Shown piece after piece: positions 16,443 to 25,165 of a stretch of DNA of 45,237 bases. Origin of the DNA: Pelosinus sp. (GTDB lineage: Bacteria; Bacillota; Negativicutes; Propionisporales; Propionisporaceae); NCBI GenBank assembly GCA_021372375.1, contig JAJFUN010000108.1, positions 1-45,237 of the forward strand, read 5' to 3'. Within the stretch, counting starts at the first letter, position 1, and each line of letters begins with the position of its first letter. The translations under genes were made by a program, and so were the position numbers. The notes beneath the pieces are model-generated. The model was not told the DNA's origin. It did no database searches and saw only the letters and a program-made list of their open reading frames with translations.

Positions 16443-16889
16443 TTAATCAGCAAACCTCCCCACAATTGTGAATAATCCCCTACCCTGTCCCCCTGTAACA
16501 ATCATTTCCCCGCACCTCAGCCAAGCATGTGCCAGCATTGTCCCTTTTTGGTCCTTACAAACGCCAAGATATAAAGTTGTACTGATGCCCCTTTGGTGCA
16601 ATAAAAGCTTTGCGGCAATGGCCTGCACAAGACATTTACTTTCCCATGGAGTATGACGGCTGACCAGCGTTACTATTTGTGCAACATGCCGGGCACAGGC
16701 GTAATTATTATTCGTTTCCTTCATAACCGACTCTTGCATTTTTTCTCCTAAAAATGGAGCCAGCCAGCGAAAAGGCAGCAATAATATTATCATACGAATA
16801 ACTGCGGTCAAGCTAAAGATACTAATAAAAAGTACCTTTTCACGCCAAGTAAGTTTCATAAATTTCCCTATCCCTTTAAACAAGCTCAA
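16443..16889 (-). CDS. Lasso leader peptidase (B2, transglutaminase-like)
   Basis: This 148-residue protein has the length of stand-alone B2 peptidases. The catalytic Cys86 is in SKCLVQA before a helix, and His121 is in LAHAWLRCG. This is the transglutaminase-fold arrangement used to cut after the leader's penultimate Thr plus one. The third catalytic residue is not clear. A hydrophobic stretch at ~18-46 may contact the membrane. Its ATG overlaps the end of B1 by 14 bp, and precursor 1 begins 28 bp after its stop. Confidence 0.9.
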   Translation of the reverse strand: MSLFKGIGKFMKLTWREKVLFISIFSLTAVIRMIILLLPFRWLAPFLGEKMQESVMKETNNNYACARHVAQIVTLVSRHTPWESKCLVQAIAAKLLLHQRGISTTLYLGVCKDQKGTMLAHAWLRCGEMIVTGGQGRGLFTIVGRFAD

Positions 16890-17160
16890 CCAATCCTTTA
16901 TTGCTAAGTGTTTCTAAAAATGCCAGCACATCACTTTGACAGGTTACTTGGTCCACTTCATACTGTTCAACAAGTACTTCGGTTATTTTACTTACACAAC
17001 AGGGAGATTCTATCAACTCCCAAATATGGCGGCCGATTTGATCAAGAGCAAAGTATTTACCTGTATCAATGTTAAGCATTACCTTTTCACTATCCATGTC
17101 TACAGCTATTAGTCCGTTGACTTGTGCTACCACCGTCTCTAAACTGATATTTTTCTTCAT
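16876..17160 (-). CDS. Lasso leader-recognition protein (B1, PqqD-like)
   Basis: This 94-residue protein has the PqqD/RRE fold pattern. An N-terminal strand segment precedes VMLNIDTGKYFALDQIGRHIWELIE (about residues 27-51), and a helical half follows with DVLAFLETLSNKGLVE. The RRE binds the precursor leader and delivers it to B2 and the cyclase. The ATG at 17160 is chosen because AAGGAGG lies 6 bases upstream. It begins inside the 3' end of the kinase gene, a 71-bp overlap in another frame. Confidence 0.92.
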   Translation of the reverse strand: MKKNISLETVVAQVNGLIAVDMDSEKVMLNIDTGKYFALDQIGRHIWELIESPCCVSKITEVLVEQYEVDQVTCQSDVLAFLETLSNKGLVELV

Positions 17161-18118
17161 CTTTTTCCTCCTTATTAATGCACTTGCTACACTCAGCAAA
17201 ATGACGCAGCACAGTCTCCACCAGTTGGTTTAATGTATCAACATTTTTGGGACGCGTCAGTTGAAAAACCGCTGACTGCTTAGAAATGGCCGCACACTTC
17301 TCAAAGTGCTGCACGGTTAAGCCCAACGCAGCGATAAGCTCAACGCGGTAAATATTTTGCATGATTGCCATCATTTTTAGCGTGCCGGTCAGCGGCCTAA
17401 TCGCAATGCCGCCGCCCTCTGCTAAAACAAATACATAAACCGCGGCCAAAGGGAGTGGCATTTTATAGAACCCCTTAGGCAACGGAATAGCATATTTTTC
17501 CCACTGTGTGGAAACAACGCGAAATCCATTTGTATCCATGCCCAGCAAGTTTGTACTTTGGGGCCATAGTTTTTGTTGCGGATAGCCTGGTTGCACCCAG
17601 AATACTCCATTTTCATCACACCTTAATGCCGATACATCATCTGCTAGTAAATCAAACCCGCGTTGGTGCAAAGCAGCTGCCATTGTAGACTTTCCTGCAC
17701 CTGACAGCCCCGTAAACAGAACTGCCTGCCCATTAATCACTGCTGTGCTGCCATGCATCGGCATTAATCCGCGTTGCTGTAAAACTATACCCATTACTGT
17801 CCCTAATAGGTACAGTTTGACCATGCCAAGATCGGCCTGTAAAAAAGGTTCAACCGTAATTTGCTTGCCAGTAATACAATAAGAGGCTACGCCCTTGGTA
17901 ATAAATAACGCCTTATCACCTGCCGGAAGCAAGTAACATTCAAAGTCTGGCAGTTTATGGTCAATTTGCTTCATAACATCACCAAGAACAACTTGAACAT
18001 CTGCAGCGCCGACGCTCCTTATCATTAATTCTGGCAGCATTATTTCCGAATCAATATTAAGGCCATATACCGTATATTGATATGGTTCATATCCAACCAT
18101 ACTTTCACACTGATTCAT
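17090..18118 (-). CDS. Lasso peptide kinase (HPr-kinase-like)
   Basis: This 342-residue protein has an HPrK-like C-terminal half: MHGSTAV (121-127), P-loop GLSGAGKST (137-145) and LLADDVSAL (157-165) with the catalytic Asp pair. Related kinases in paeninodin-type clusters phosphorylate the C-terminal Ser of the precursor. Both precursors here end in Ser. The last 24 codons overlap the B1 start. An AT-rich leader of 212 bp precedes it, with a nested inverted repeat, so it may head its own transcript. The ATG has an AAAGGAAA site upstream, weaker than its neighbours. Confidence 0.88.
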   Translation of the reverse strand: MNQCESMVGYEPYQYTVYGLNIDSEIMLPELMIRSVGAADVQVVLGDVMKQIDHKLPDFECYLLPAGDKALFITKGVASYCITGKQITVEPFLQADLGMVKLYLLGTVMGIVLQQRGLMPMHGSTAVINGQAVLFTGLSGAGKSTMAAALHQRGFDLLADDVSALRCDENGVFWVQPGYPQQKLWPQSTNLLGMDTNGFRVVSTQWEKYAIPLPKGFYKMPLPLAAVYVFVLAEGGGIAIRPLTGTLKMMAIMQNIYRVELIAALGLTVQHFEKCAAISKQSAVFQLTRPKNVDTLNQLVETVLRHFAECSKCINKEEKDEEKYQFRDGGSTSQRTNSCRHG

Positions 18119-18152
18119 AATAGATTTTCCTTTCTATGTAATGCTACTACAA

Positions 18153-18197
18153 ATGGTTAATATATATTATTTACTAAAACTTAGTTATTTAACCATT
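18153..18197. promoter_or_regulatory. Nested inverted repeat upstream of the kinase gene
   Basis: AATGGTTAA and TTAACCATT are arranged as an inverted repeat around an inner ACTAA/TTAGT pair, within the AT-rich 212-bp gap before the kinase. It could be an operator or an mRNA hairpin. No confident -35/-10 pair was found beside it. Confidence 0.3.
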
Positions 18198-18330
18198 AAA
18201 TTCCTTATCGCTAATACTATGCAACCATATATACTTTATACCTTTGTGGCTTCCTTATTTTAATTATTTTCCCCAAAAATTAAACTATATAATTCACCTC
18301 CAATCGTCCAGCAAAAACAGCAACGTTAGT

Positions 18331-19491
18331 TTAATGTGCAAAATTCTTTCCCATTTTACAGATAAATTCCATACATAAACCAAGCGTAATATTCATTGAT
18401 TCAAAAAAAATATATATAATCTTTCTTGTCCAGCTCTTCAACATACACGTCTTGTACTTCTTATATAGATAAAACATTCTACTTGGCGGAATTAACCCTA
18501 AGGTAACAGGATTAAAGTCTATTTTTTGGACAAGAACTATAACCTGCTTTGCCAGGATTTTCCCCAATTTATCACTAGCCAATCGACGATCAAGCTCTGG
18601 TAAAATTGGTGTACCATAAAACTCACGAGTCAACAGTAGCGACTGATTGACCACATGGCTGACATTTAGCTGTTCAGCTAATTTATACACTGCTTCCCAG
18701 GATAAATCACCTTTACGAATAGCCCTATCTATATCCAAAAGCCACTTCATCCGAAACCAGGCATGACCAGCACCATGCAAAACAAGATGCAGGAATAAAA
18801 CTTCCTTTGTAAGAATGCGTATAAACTGTCCTGCCAAATTGATCTTGCCTACGCACTCCTCAATATTTTCCCACGGAATAACTGCGCCATGTGCGCCTAA
18901 ACGTAAAGTCAAATCTATGCCTATTCTCTTTACCGGATTAAAATAAAATAGACTCTGTGTATGTTCCATCCATGTTGGTAATCGATCTTGTACCGTACAA
19001 ACAGACGGTTGCAACTCATAGCCCATTGATTCTAGCGTTTTCCTTGCCTTATCTTGATCTTGAGGACGGACAAGAATATCAATATCATTTGATGTCCTGT
19101 GCGTAATATCACCATACAGCAGCTTAGTAAGCGGAATACCTTTTATGATGATAGGTTTAAGCCCTTGTTTATCCATCAATACAACAATCTTTTGTGTCTC
19201 CTCCGTCATCTGCAACGTTCTAAACTTATTTTTCCGATCTTCATACCGCAGTTGGTCTATTACTTCAGCCGGTATATCAGGCAGGCTGAGACTTTTAAAA
19301 CGCCAGTAAATTAAGGGATACAAGCGATGTTTCCTTATTAAATCTAAAAAGTACTGCCAATCCAAATTTCCTTCGATTAGGCTACTTATTTCCTGCTCGT
19401 CTTCTATTTGAATTGTCATCTGTGAACAGCATAAAGCAAGTCGCCATTCAGGCGTTAAAGCCAGTCCTAATTTTGAATAACCGCACGGCAT
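18331..19491 (-). CDS. Nucleotidyltransferase family protein (lasso-cluster type)
   Basis: The product is 386 residues from ATG 19491, chosen because GGAGG lies 8 bases upstream. It matches the nucleotidyltransferase family found beside lasso kinases. The active-site region is PIIIKGIPLTKLLYGD, followed by RTSNDIDILV with the metal-binding D-x-D; a helical C-terminal half follows. In pseudomycoidin-type clusters the homologous protein acts after the kinase to modify the phosphorylated C-terminus further, as I recall. It is separated from the kinase by 212 bp and from the amidotransferase-like gene upstream by 43 bp, so it may be transcribed with the glycan operon. A role in glycan decoration is the alternative. 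Confidence 0.8.
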   Translation of the reverse strand: MPCGYSKLGLALTPEWRLALCCSQMTIQIEDEQEISSLIEGNLDWQYFLDLIRKHRLYPLIYWRFKSLSLPDIPAEVIDQLRYEDRKNKFRTLQMTEETQKIVVLMDKQGLKPIIIKGIPLTKLLYGDITHRTSNDIDILVRPQDQDKARKTLESMGYELQPSVCTVQDRLPTWMEHTQSLFYFNPVKRIGIDLTLRLGAHGAVIPWENIEECVGKINLAGQFIRILTKEVLFLHLVLHGAGHAWFRMKWLLDIDRAIRKGDLSWEAVYKLAEQLNVSHVVNQSLLLTREFYGTPILPELDRRLASDKLGKILAKQVIVLVQKIDFNPVTLGLIPPSRMFYLYKKYKTCMLKSWTRKIIYIFFESMNITLGLCMEFICKMGKNFAH

Positions 19492-19534
19492 ACTCATTTC
19501 CTCCACCTAATATGTCCTTATTGATTTTCCGACA

Positions 19535-21112
19535 TTAAATATTGTTATTCTTAAGTTCCAATAAGCGATTCCATAATGCTAATGCATTTAGGTCGGTGTG
19601 ATAGACATAAGCATTGCTTGAAACAATTTTATTGGGGATAGCCGGAAACACCTGATTGTTTTTCATGAAAATGGCCTTTAGATACGAACTTTTACCATTA
19701 AATTGGCCATACCGCGGATCAAGCAATTTATTAATACGCCATCTAAGACTGCTGTTCGAATTACTAAATCTTATGGAGATATTCTGCTTGGCTTTTACAT
19801 ATTGAAAATACAACTGTCTCCCGACTTTACCACTAACCGGTACTCTTGACCAAAAATCCATTATTTGATTATCCCATAATGGCATTGTCCATTGATAATT
19901 CCAAAACTCATAGACCCTGACGCTATTACAAATAAACTTAGCTTGTCTTTGCTGCCATTCATAGCATTCAAAGGCATCGGCAAATTCTGCCGCCGAATAT
20001 ACTTCTTTATTTCCAATGACCGCCGCAATCTTTTTATCAACAAATTTTCTAACTTCCTGGCTTACAATTGTCCTATCTAACAAACTGTAATGTTTTTCAT
20101 AAATCGCATCAATTAGGCACTGTCTAGAGTACATCTTATCTTCCGCTAACCACGAAGGAATATGCCCACCCTCAATAAAATCGCCAGTATGTCCGGGAAT
20201 AAAGACAGCATCATTTGGAAGGATATTTTGCATTTTCAACTGCCATACTGCCGCCCAGTCCTGTGCATGAGCAGTAGTACATAAGCCATCAGCATATCTT
20301 GAGTAAGCTAAGAACTCCGGACAATGAGACCATTGATAGCAAAGCGTTCTGGTATACGGAACAAATACCCATTTGTACCCAAGGTATTTGGCAACTTGCT
20401 GAGAAACCTTGCTTTCTAAATTACCGTGCCGACCATAGGAAAAGCAGAGAACATTTTCATAGCCTAAACGCTTTAACATTACTGCCACCAACCGAGAATC
20501 ATATCCGCCACTTAAGGGAATTACGGCCATTCTGCCATTTAAAACTTTTACTGTTCTAGATAAAACCTCCACATGTACCTTGTCTAACTTTTCTATGAGC
20601 ATGCTACTATCATTAGGAAAATACTGTTTATGGCGATATTGAAAATAACGCTTGGCGGTTAACTTGGCAGAATTGATTATTATTATTTCTCCGGCTTGAA
20701 TTTGCTTTATAGATTTACATAAAGTTTCTTCACCAGCTACATACATACTGCTCAAGTATTCACATTCAGCGGCACTATCAATAGACGCCTCAATTTTATC
20801 ACGGAGCCAATAGGCGTCATCTGATATCAAAATATTATCCTCTGTTTGTGCATAATAAAGGGGAAAACTACGCAGTCTGTCAACTGCAACAAATACTTTA
20901 TCCGCTCGTTGTACTAAAACTGAAAAAAAACCATTAACTTCTTTCATTATTTCCAAAAAATCGTTTTCGCTATTGATATTTGAAAAATAATCCACAGTCC
21001 GCTCATCAGAAAAAATTTTATTATCTTGATTAATAAAATATCCCTTACAGTAAATTCCCTCTTTTTCAAACCACTGATATCCGCGATTATTTTTCAAATG
21101 AACAATAAGCAC
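19535..21112 (-). CDS. Asparagine-synthetase-like amidotransferase of the glycan cluster
   Basis: This 525-residue protein has a reduced N-terminal Ntn-like domain without the N-terminal Cys nucleophile (it starts M-L-I-V-H). The synthetase domain has an intact ATP-pyrophosphatase loop, LSGGYDSR (about residues 201-208). It differs from the lasso cyclase and is closer to the asparagine-synthetase-like enzymes in O-antigen clusters, some of which (WbpS-type) amidate uronic-acid sugars. The cluster makes a uronic acid, so amidation of its carboxylate is a sensible role. The GTG start has AAGGGGG 7 bases upstream. A second lasso cyclase is possible but less likely. Confidence 0.75.
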   Translation of the reverse strand: MLIVHLKNNRGYQWFEKEGIYCKGYFINQDNKIFSDERTVDYFSNINSENDFLEIMKEVNGFFSVLVQRADKVFVAVDRLRSFPLYYAQTEDNILISDDAYWLRDKIEASIDSAAECEYLSSMYVAGEETLCKSIKQIQAGEIIIINSAKLTAKRYFQYRHKQYFPNDSSMLIEKLDKVHVEVLSRTVKVLNGRMAVIPLSGGYDSRLVAVMLKRLGYENVLCFSYGRHGNLESKVSQQVAKYLGYKWVFVPYTRTLCYQWSHCPEFLAYSRYADGLCTTAHAQDWAAVWQLKMQNILPNDAVFIPGHTGDFIEGGHIPSWLAEDKMYSRQCLIDAIYEKHYSLLDRTIVSQEVRKFVDKKIAAVIGNKEVYSAAEFADAFECYEWQQRQAKFICNSVRVYEFWNYQWTMPLWDNQIMDFWSRVPVSGKVGRQLYFQYVKAKQNISIRFSNSNSSLRWRINKLLDPRYGQFNGKSSYLKAIFMKNNQVFPAIPNKIVSSNAYVYHTDLNALALWNRLLELKNNNI

Positions 21113-21131
21113 ACAAATACCCCCTTATTAA

Positions 21132-22493
21132 TCAACAATAATATCTAATACCTATTACCAACCCATAAATAAACAGCAACTTGGGCAAAGAAAAACAGAA
21201 AATATTTTTATAAGAAACATTGACTATTCGCAATAAATACAGGCAGAATCCACCCCACACTACGGCGCCCGTTACCCCAAACAACATTATGGCTGTATAC
21301 GAGTCTTTAAAAAATGCAGCTCCTATGTACAAGGCTAGAAAACGTGACGAAAATAGAATTATTTCAAAAAACAAATCCTGTTTTTGTTTTTGCAGTACGG
21401 TAAATATGCTTGATAATGGAGAAGATATAAACACAAATAAAATCCATACACTTAACACTTGTGCATACTGTCCCGCCGCACGCCAAGGCTCACCAAACAC
21501 AAAACTAAACAAATAGTCGCCAAATCCCGCTATAATTGCCATAGGCCCAATACCAATATAAAAAAGTCGTTTAAATATAGTAAAGGTAATTCTCTTAAGC
21601 TCTTTAGGATTATTTCTAACTTCTGCTGCCTTTTGCAAAAATACCTGGCCAACAGAATTTCCTAATAACGACATTGGTAAGTTCATAAAGCGATGTGCAA
21701 TAGCATAAAAGCCTACGATTTCACCAGTAAAAAACATAGAAATGAATATTATGGGCAATTGAAGTGCCGCTGTATTTAACACTTGCGCTGTAATTCTAAA
21801 CTTAGGAAACCTCGAATATTTCCGAGCCATTTCCATCATTTTTCTGCTTGTTATCTCTGTAGCAATACCTTTGTTTTCCCGCTTTATTTCTAATCCCAAT
21901 AATAAATTAGAAGCAAACTGTCCTAAAATATACCCAAAAATTAGTCCCCCCACCCCTTGCCGGGTAAATCCCAAACCAAGATTTGTAACGGCCGTAACAG
22001 ATGACTGGGCTATGGTACGACGTGCCAAACTTTTAAACCTCTTTTGCCTGTTGCACCAATAATTAAAGACTTGAAACATACCTGCTAGAAAAATAGAGAA
22101 TGGCAGCAGATATAACCAGACCGCTAACTGACTATTTCCCAATAGGCATGCTATAGGGTAATTAAAAAAGCAAACAATAAACCATAGAAGAAGTGTAAAT
22201 ATACTATTAATTACAACAATTACTGCACATATATTGATCGCATCCTTGTCCTCTTCTGGCAGCATGATGGCAAACTCATAGCATCCTGTGGCCAACGTTA
22301 CTGCTACGCTGACCATACTTACATATAATCCATAAACTCCAAAGTTTTCGGGAGTATACATTCTTGTTAACACAGGAGCTATGAGAATGGGAATGGTTTG
22401 AGCAATAGTAGTTCCGGCCAATAATGTCATCACATTCATAAAAACTGAACCATCTTTTAAATATGCAGTTTGAAAATTTTTCAGCTTGATCAT
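21132..22493 (-). CDS. Polysaccharide flippase (Wzx-like, MOP superfamily)
   Basis: This 453-residue protein has about twelve hydrophobic segments and the N-terminal pattern of Wzx/RfbX proteins (LAGTTIAQTIPILIAPVLTR and YTPENFGVYGLY). It should flip undecaprenyl-diphosphate-linked repeat units to the outer face of the inner membrane for the polymerase. The ATG follows an AAGGAC site by about 9 bases. It lies 19 bp before the amidotransferase-like gene and 45 bp after the beta-helix lipoprotein. Confidence 0.9.
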   Translation of the reverse strand: MIKLKNFQTAYLKDGSVFMNVMTLLAGTTIAQTIPILIAPVLTRMYTPENFGVYGLYVSMVSVAVTLATGCYEFAIMLPEEDKDAINICAVIVVINSIFTLLLWFIVCFFNYPIACLLGNSQLAVWLYLLPFSIFLAGMFQVFNYWCNRQKRFKSLARRTIAQSSVTAVTNLGLGFTRQGVGGLIFGYILGQFASNLLLGLEIKRENKGIATEITSRKMMEMARKYSRFPKFRITAQVLNTAALQLPIIFISMFFTGEIVGFYAIAHRFMNLPMSLLGNSVGQVFLQKAAEVRNNPKELKRITFTIFKRLFYIGIGPMAIIAGFGDYLFSFVFGEPWRAAGQYAQVLSVWILFVFISSPLSSIFTVLQKQKQDLFFEIILFSSRFLALYIGAAFFKDSYTAIMLFGVTGAVVWGGFCLYLLRIVNVSYKNIFCFSLPKLLFIYGLVIGIRYYC

Positions 22494-22538
22494 TTCTCAT
22501 AAGTCCTTCGTTTAAAATTACCAAAATTTACGGATAAA

Positions 22539-23705
22539 TTAATGTAAGTAATTGCTTTCTACGACAACCCCGGCTGCTCTTTTATTGACTTCAATTGCAT
22601 TTGGTATATTTCTAATTGTATTGTTTTCAACTATACTATTACTGCCTTTGGCTGAAACAAATATCCCTGCCATTCTTTTGCTGTCTCCATAGCGATCCCT
22701 TAAAATATTGTTATTGGTTACTTTGCAATTAGTCCCATTCACATCAATACCCAAGCGACTGTTATGCAATATAATAGTATTATTGTCAATAACAGTATCA
22801 CTTCCGAATGTTGTTATAGCTGCCTGAAAGTTCTGATCCATATCGGCGGCTATATTTGATGTTATGGTATTATTAATGATTGTCGCTCCAGAAACTTGCA
22901 CTTTTATGGCACGCATATAAAAATTAATAAAAATACAATCCTCAATTTTGGCATCAGAATATTTGAGCTTCGCAGGATCTGTTGCCGGTGCATTAAGTTG
23001 TATACAGTCACCACCGCCAAACCCGCGTATTTCATCAAAAGTACACTTACTAATGGCTATTGACGCTACATCCCATGCCCAAATAGCGCGATTAAGACCA
23101 ACACAATCATTTATGATAACATTGTCAGGACCACTGATATCATGAAAATAGCAATTCTTAATTACAATATTGCTGCCACCGTATAGATATACGGCGAAAG
23201 ATCCCATGTTTAAATCCCCATAGGTATTTTTTATTTCACAATCTTCAATAATAATATTGTGCGCATTTTTACTTTTAATAGCACTTTTATATTTTTGGTC
23301 TCCATCTATGACTAAATTACGAATGGTAACACCATCTGCTTTAATGGAGAAAATCCCCTCCCCCGTAACCTCATTCTCCAATCCGTAACCTTTTACCAGT
23401 GCACCTTTTTCACCAGTAATCACCGCAGCCGACTTTACAGTTAAACTACTGACATTATATATTCCGCTCGGTATAGTTAGCGTTTGTCCACTGGTAAGAG
23501 CGGTTAGCGCAGCTTGAAATGCTGTCGTATCATCTGCGACGCCATCCCCCTTGGCACCGAATTCCCTTACATTAATCACATTATTTTCATCCGCGTTATT
23601 TGAGCCGGCAGCAATAGTACTTAGTTTAAAGCTACATCCGGCAAAAAACACTAATATAGTCAATAACGTAACCAACTTATAGTACCCTTTACAAAATCTA
23701 AGCAT
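22539..23705 (-). CDS. Right-handed beta-helix lipoprotein (pectate-lyase-3-like)
   Basis: The product is 388 residues. A lipoprotein signal peptide ends in FFAGC with Cys24. The N-terminal pectate-lyase-superfamily motif VREFGAKGDGVADDTTAFQ follows. Then come about ten rungs of beta-helix repeats rich in 'I.NNTI' and 'IEDC.I' patterns. Such proteins bind, cleave or epimerise uronic-acid polysaccharides. Its place in a uronic-acid glycan operon fits modification or trimming of the product in the periplasm. The ATG at 23705 has GAGGGGA upstream and lies 10 bp after the formyltransferase stop. No catalytic residues can be assigned. Confidence 0.85.
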   Translation of the reverse strand: MLRFCKGYYKLVTLLTILVFFAGCSFKLSTIAAGSNNADENNVINVREFGAKGDGVADDTTAFQAALTALTSGQTLTIPSGIYNVSSLTVKSAAVITGEKGALVKGYGLENEVTGEGIFSIKADGVTIRNLVIDGDQKYKSAIKSKNAHNIIIEDCEIKNTYGDLNMGSFAVYLYGGSNIVIKNCYFHDISGPDNVIINDCVGLNRAIWAWDVASIAISKCTFDEIRGFGGGDCIQLNAPATDPAKLKYSDAKIEDCIFINFYMRAIKVQVSGATIINNTITSNIAADMDQNFQAAITTFGSDTVIDNNTIILHNSRLGIDVNGTNCKVTNNNILRDRYGDSKRMAGIFVSAKGSNSIVENNTIRNIPNAIEVNKRAAGVVVESNYLH

Positions 23706-23715
23706 TCTTTTCCCC

Positions 23716-24591
23716 TCACTTAGAAATATTGGACTTAATGGACGCACTATGTAATCGTTCAGTATCATAAACTTCAACCAGATAGATACCATCACTTAAT
23801 CGCAAAAACTTCGCCCCACTACTTGGTTTTACATCTGATGAAACAATACTACCTTGCCACACGCGAATAAGCGTTTGGGGGTCTTCATAATAAAACGCGC
23901 CCGGATACGGATGCGTTACAGCCCTCACCAATCTGTCCACATGCTCCACGGTCATCTCGGTTCTAATCAGTCCATCAGCCGGCATGCGTGCCGGCCACTC
24001 CGTAGCTTTGCTGTTATCCTGCTCAATCGGCACTAACTGATTGTTCAATAAATTCTCCCATACACGCCTAATTAGCAAAATGTGCGCATAGTTAATTTTC
24101 TCATATAAGGTTGTGGCAGTTTCTCTCGGCTCAACTGAAATCTTTTCCTGATATAATATAGGACCTGTATCAACACCTTCATTTAAAATGAACAAGGTAA
24201 CCCCTGTTTCTTTAAGCCCTTTTAATATCGCCCAAGGGATTGCAGCCCGTCCTCTCCCCTCTGGCAACAAAGTAGGATGCATTCCTAATACACCTTGCTT
24301 TGGCGCACGCAAAAGTAAAGGACTTGCGATTTGCGACCAGCCAATAATAAACAAGTACTCTATCTCGCGTCTTTTTATCTCATCAAACACTATAGGCTCA
24401 TTTATGTTCGTTATTTTAAGAATATCGATGTTTTCTTTATGACAAAAATCATCAATCCATACTCTGCCCGATTTATTTACTGCGATGTCATCCTTGAGCG
24501 TAATCACCAAATCAAGGTGACCGCCGCAATGATAGATTTCTCGCATACACGCTAAACCAAGCTCTACGCATGTTATAAATGCAAATTTCAT
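23716..24591 (-). CDS. Formyltransferase family protein (sugar N-formyltransferase-like)
   Basis: This 291-residue protein has the formyltransferase fold: a Rossmann-like N-terminal half, then GMHPTLLPEGRGRAAIPWAI (103-122) and GVDTGPILYQ (139-148). The catalytic His105 and Asp141 of the family are present, but the usual Asn two residues before the His (N-x-H) is Gly103. The family uses 10-formyl-tetrahydrofolate to formylate amines, such as an amino sugar on a nucleotide carrier. The ATG at 24591 has GAGGTG upstream and follows the phosphoglycosyltransferase stop by 10 bp. The deacetylase gene nearby could supply a free amine. Confidence 0.82.
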   Translation of the reverse strand: MKFAFITCVELGLACMREIYHCGGHLDLVITLKDDIAVNKSGRVWIDDFCHKENIDILKITNINEPIVFDEIKRREIEYLFIIGWSQIASPLLLRAPKQGVLGMHPTLLPEGRGRAAIPWAILKGLKETGVTLFILNEGVDTGPILYQEKISVEPRETATTLYEKINYAHILLIRRVWENLLNNQLVPIEQDNSKATEWPARMPADGLIRTEMTVEHVDRLVRAVTHPYPGAFYYEDPQTLIRVWQGSIVSSDVKPSSGAKFLRLSDGIYLVEVYDTERLHSASIKSNISK

Positions 24592-24601
24592 TTTTTTCAC
24601 C

Positions 24602-25165
24602 TCAATACACCGGCGGTCGTGATAGCAAATAGCCAAATGTTTTTATTATTATCTTGACATCCTTCCAGAATGTTATCTGGCTGGCATAAATGCCATCCCA
24701 TTTAGCCTTTTCTACTTCTGGCATTCCATCGTAAGAATGAACCTGTGCAAGTCCTGTTAAACCTGGTTTACACATACTGGCACCATTCATTCTCCTCATT
24801 GTGTTAAGTTCTTTTTGGATGGCCAGTGCCGGACGGGGACCGACGATACTCATTTGTCCAAAATAAATATTAAACAGCTGGGGCAACTCATCAATATTTG
24901 TTCTTCTGATAACTTTTCCTACATTCGTTATTTGCGCATTTCCTACCTGGGCAGAAGGAATATCGCCAGTATCAACTTTCATGCTGCGAAACTTATATAT
25001 ATAAAATTCTCCGTTCTTTCCTATGCGCTTTTGCTTAAATATTACGTTCCGGCCATCTTCTAATTTAATGGCCAGCGCACTAATTATCATGATCGGACTT
25101 AGCATTATGATTGCGCAAACTACTAATACTAAGTCCAGTAGTCGCTTGAAAATTGATTTATACAT
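24602..25165 (-). CDS. Initiating phosphoglycosyltransferase (bacterial sugar transferase)
   Basis: This 187-residue monotopic enzyme is of the PglC/WecA-independent small PGT type. It has one N-terminal re-entrant or membrane helix (7-33), then FKQKRIGKNGEFYIYKFRSM, the catalytic D-E in NIDELPQLFN, and SIVGPRP and KPGLTGLAQV. It transfers a phospho-sugar from a UDP-sugar to undecaprenyl phosphate and so starts repeat-unit synthesis. Its start overlaps the end of the deacetylase gene by 8 bp. Confidence 0.93.
   Translation of the reverse strand: MYKSIFKRLLDLVLVVCAIIMLSPIMIISALAIKLEDGRNVIFKQKRIGKNGEFYIYKFRSMKVDTGDIPSAQVGNAQITNVGKVIRRTNIDELPQLFNIYFGQMSIVGPRPALAIQKELNTMRRMNGASMCKPGLTGLAQVHSYDGMPEVEKAKWDGIYASQITFWKDVKIIIKTFGYLLSRPPVY

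Noticed and set aside
16268-16501. Longer 77-residue form of precursor 1
   Set aside because: The extra N-terminal part lies inside the B2 gene and past its stop, while the ATG at 16414 has a near-perfect ribosome site and gives a normal 20-residue leader.
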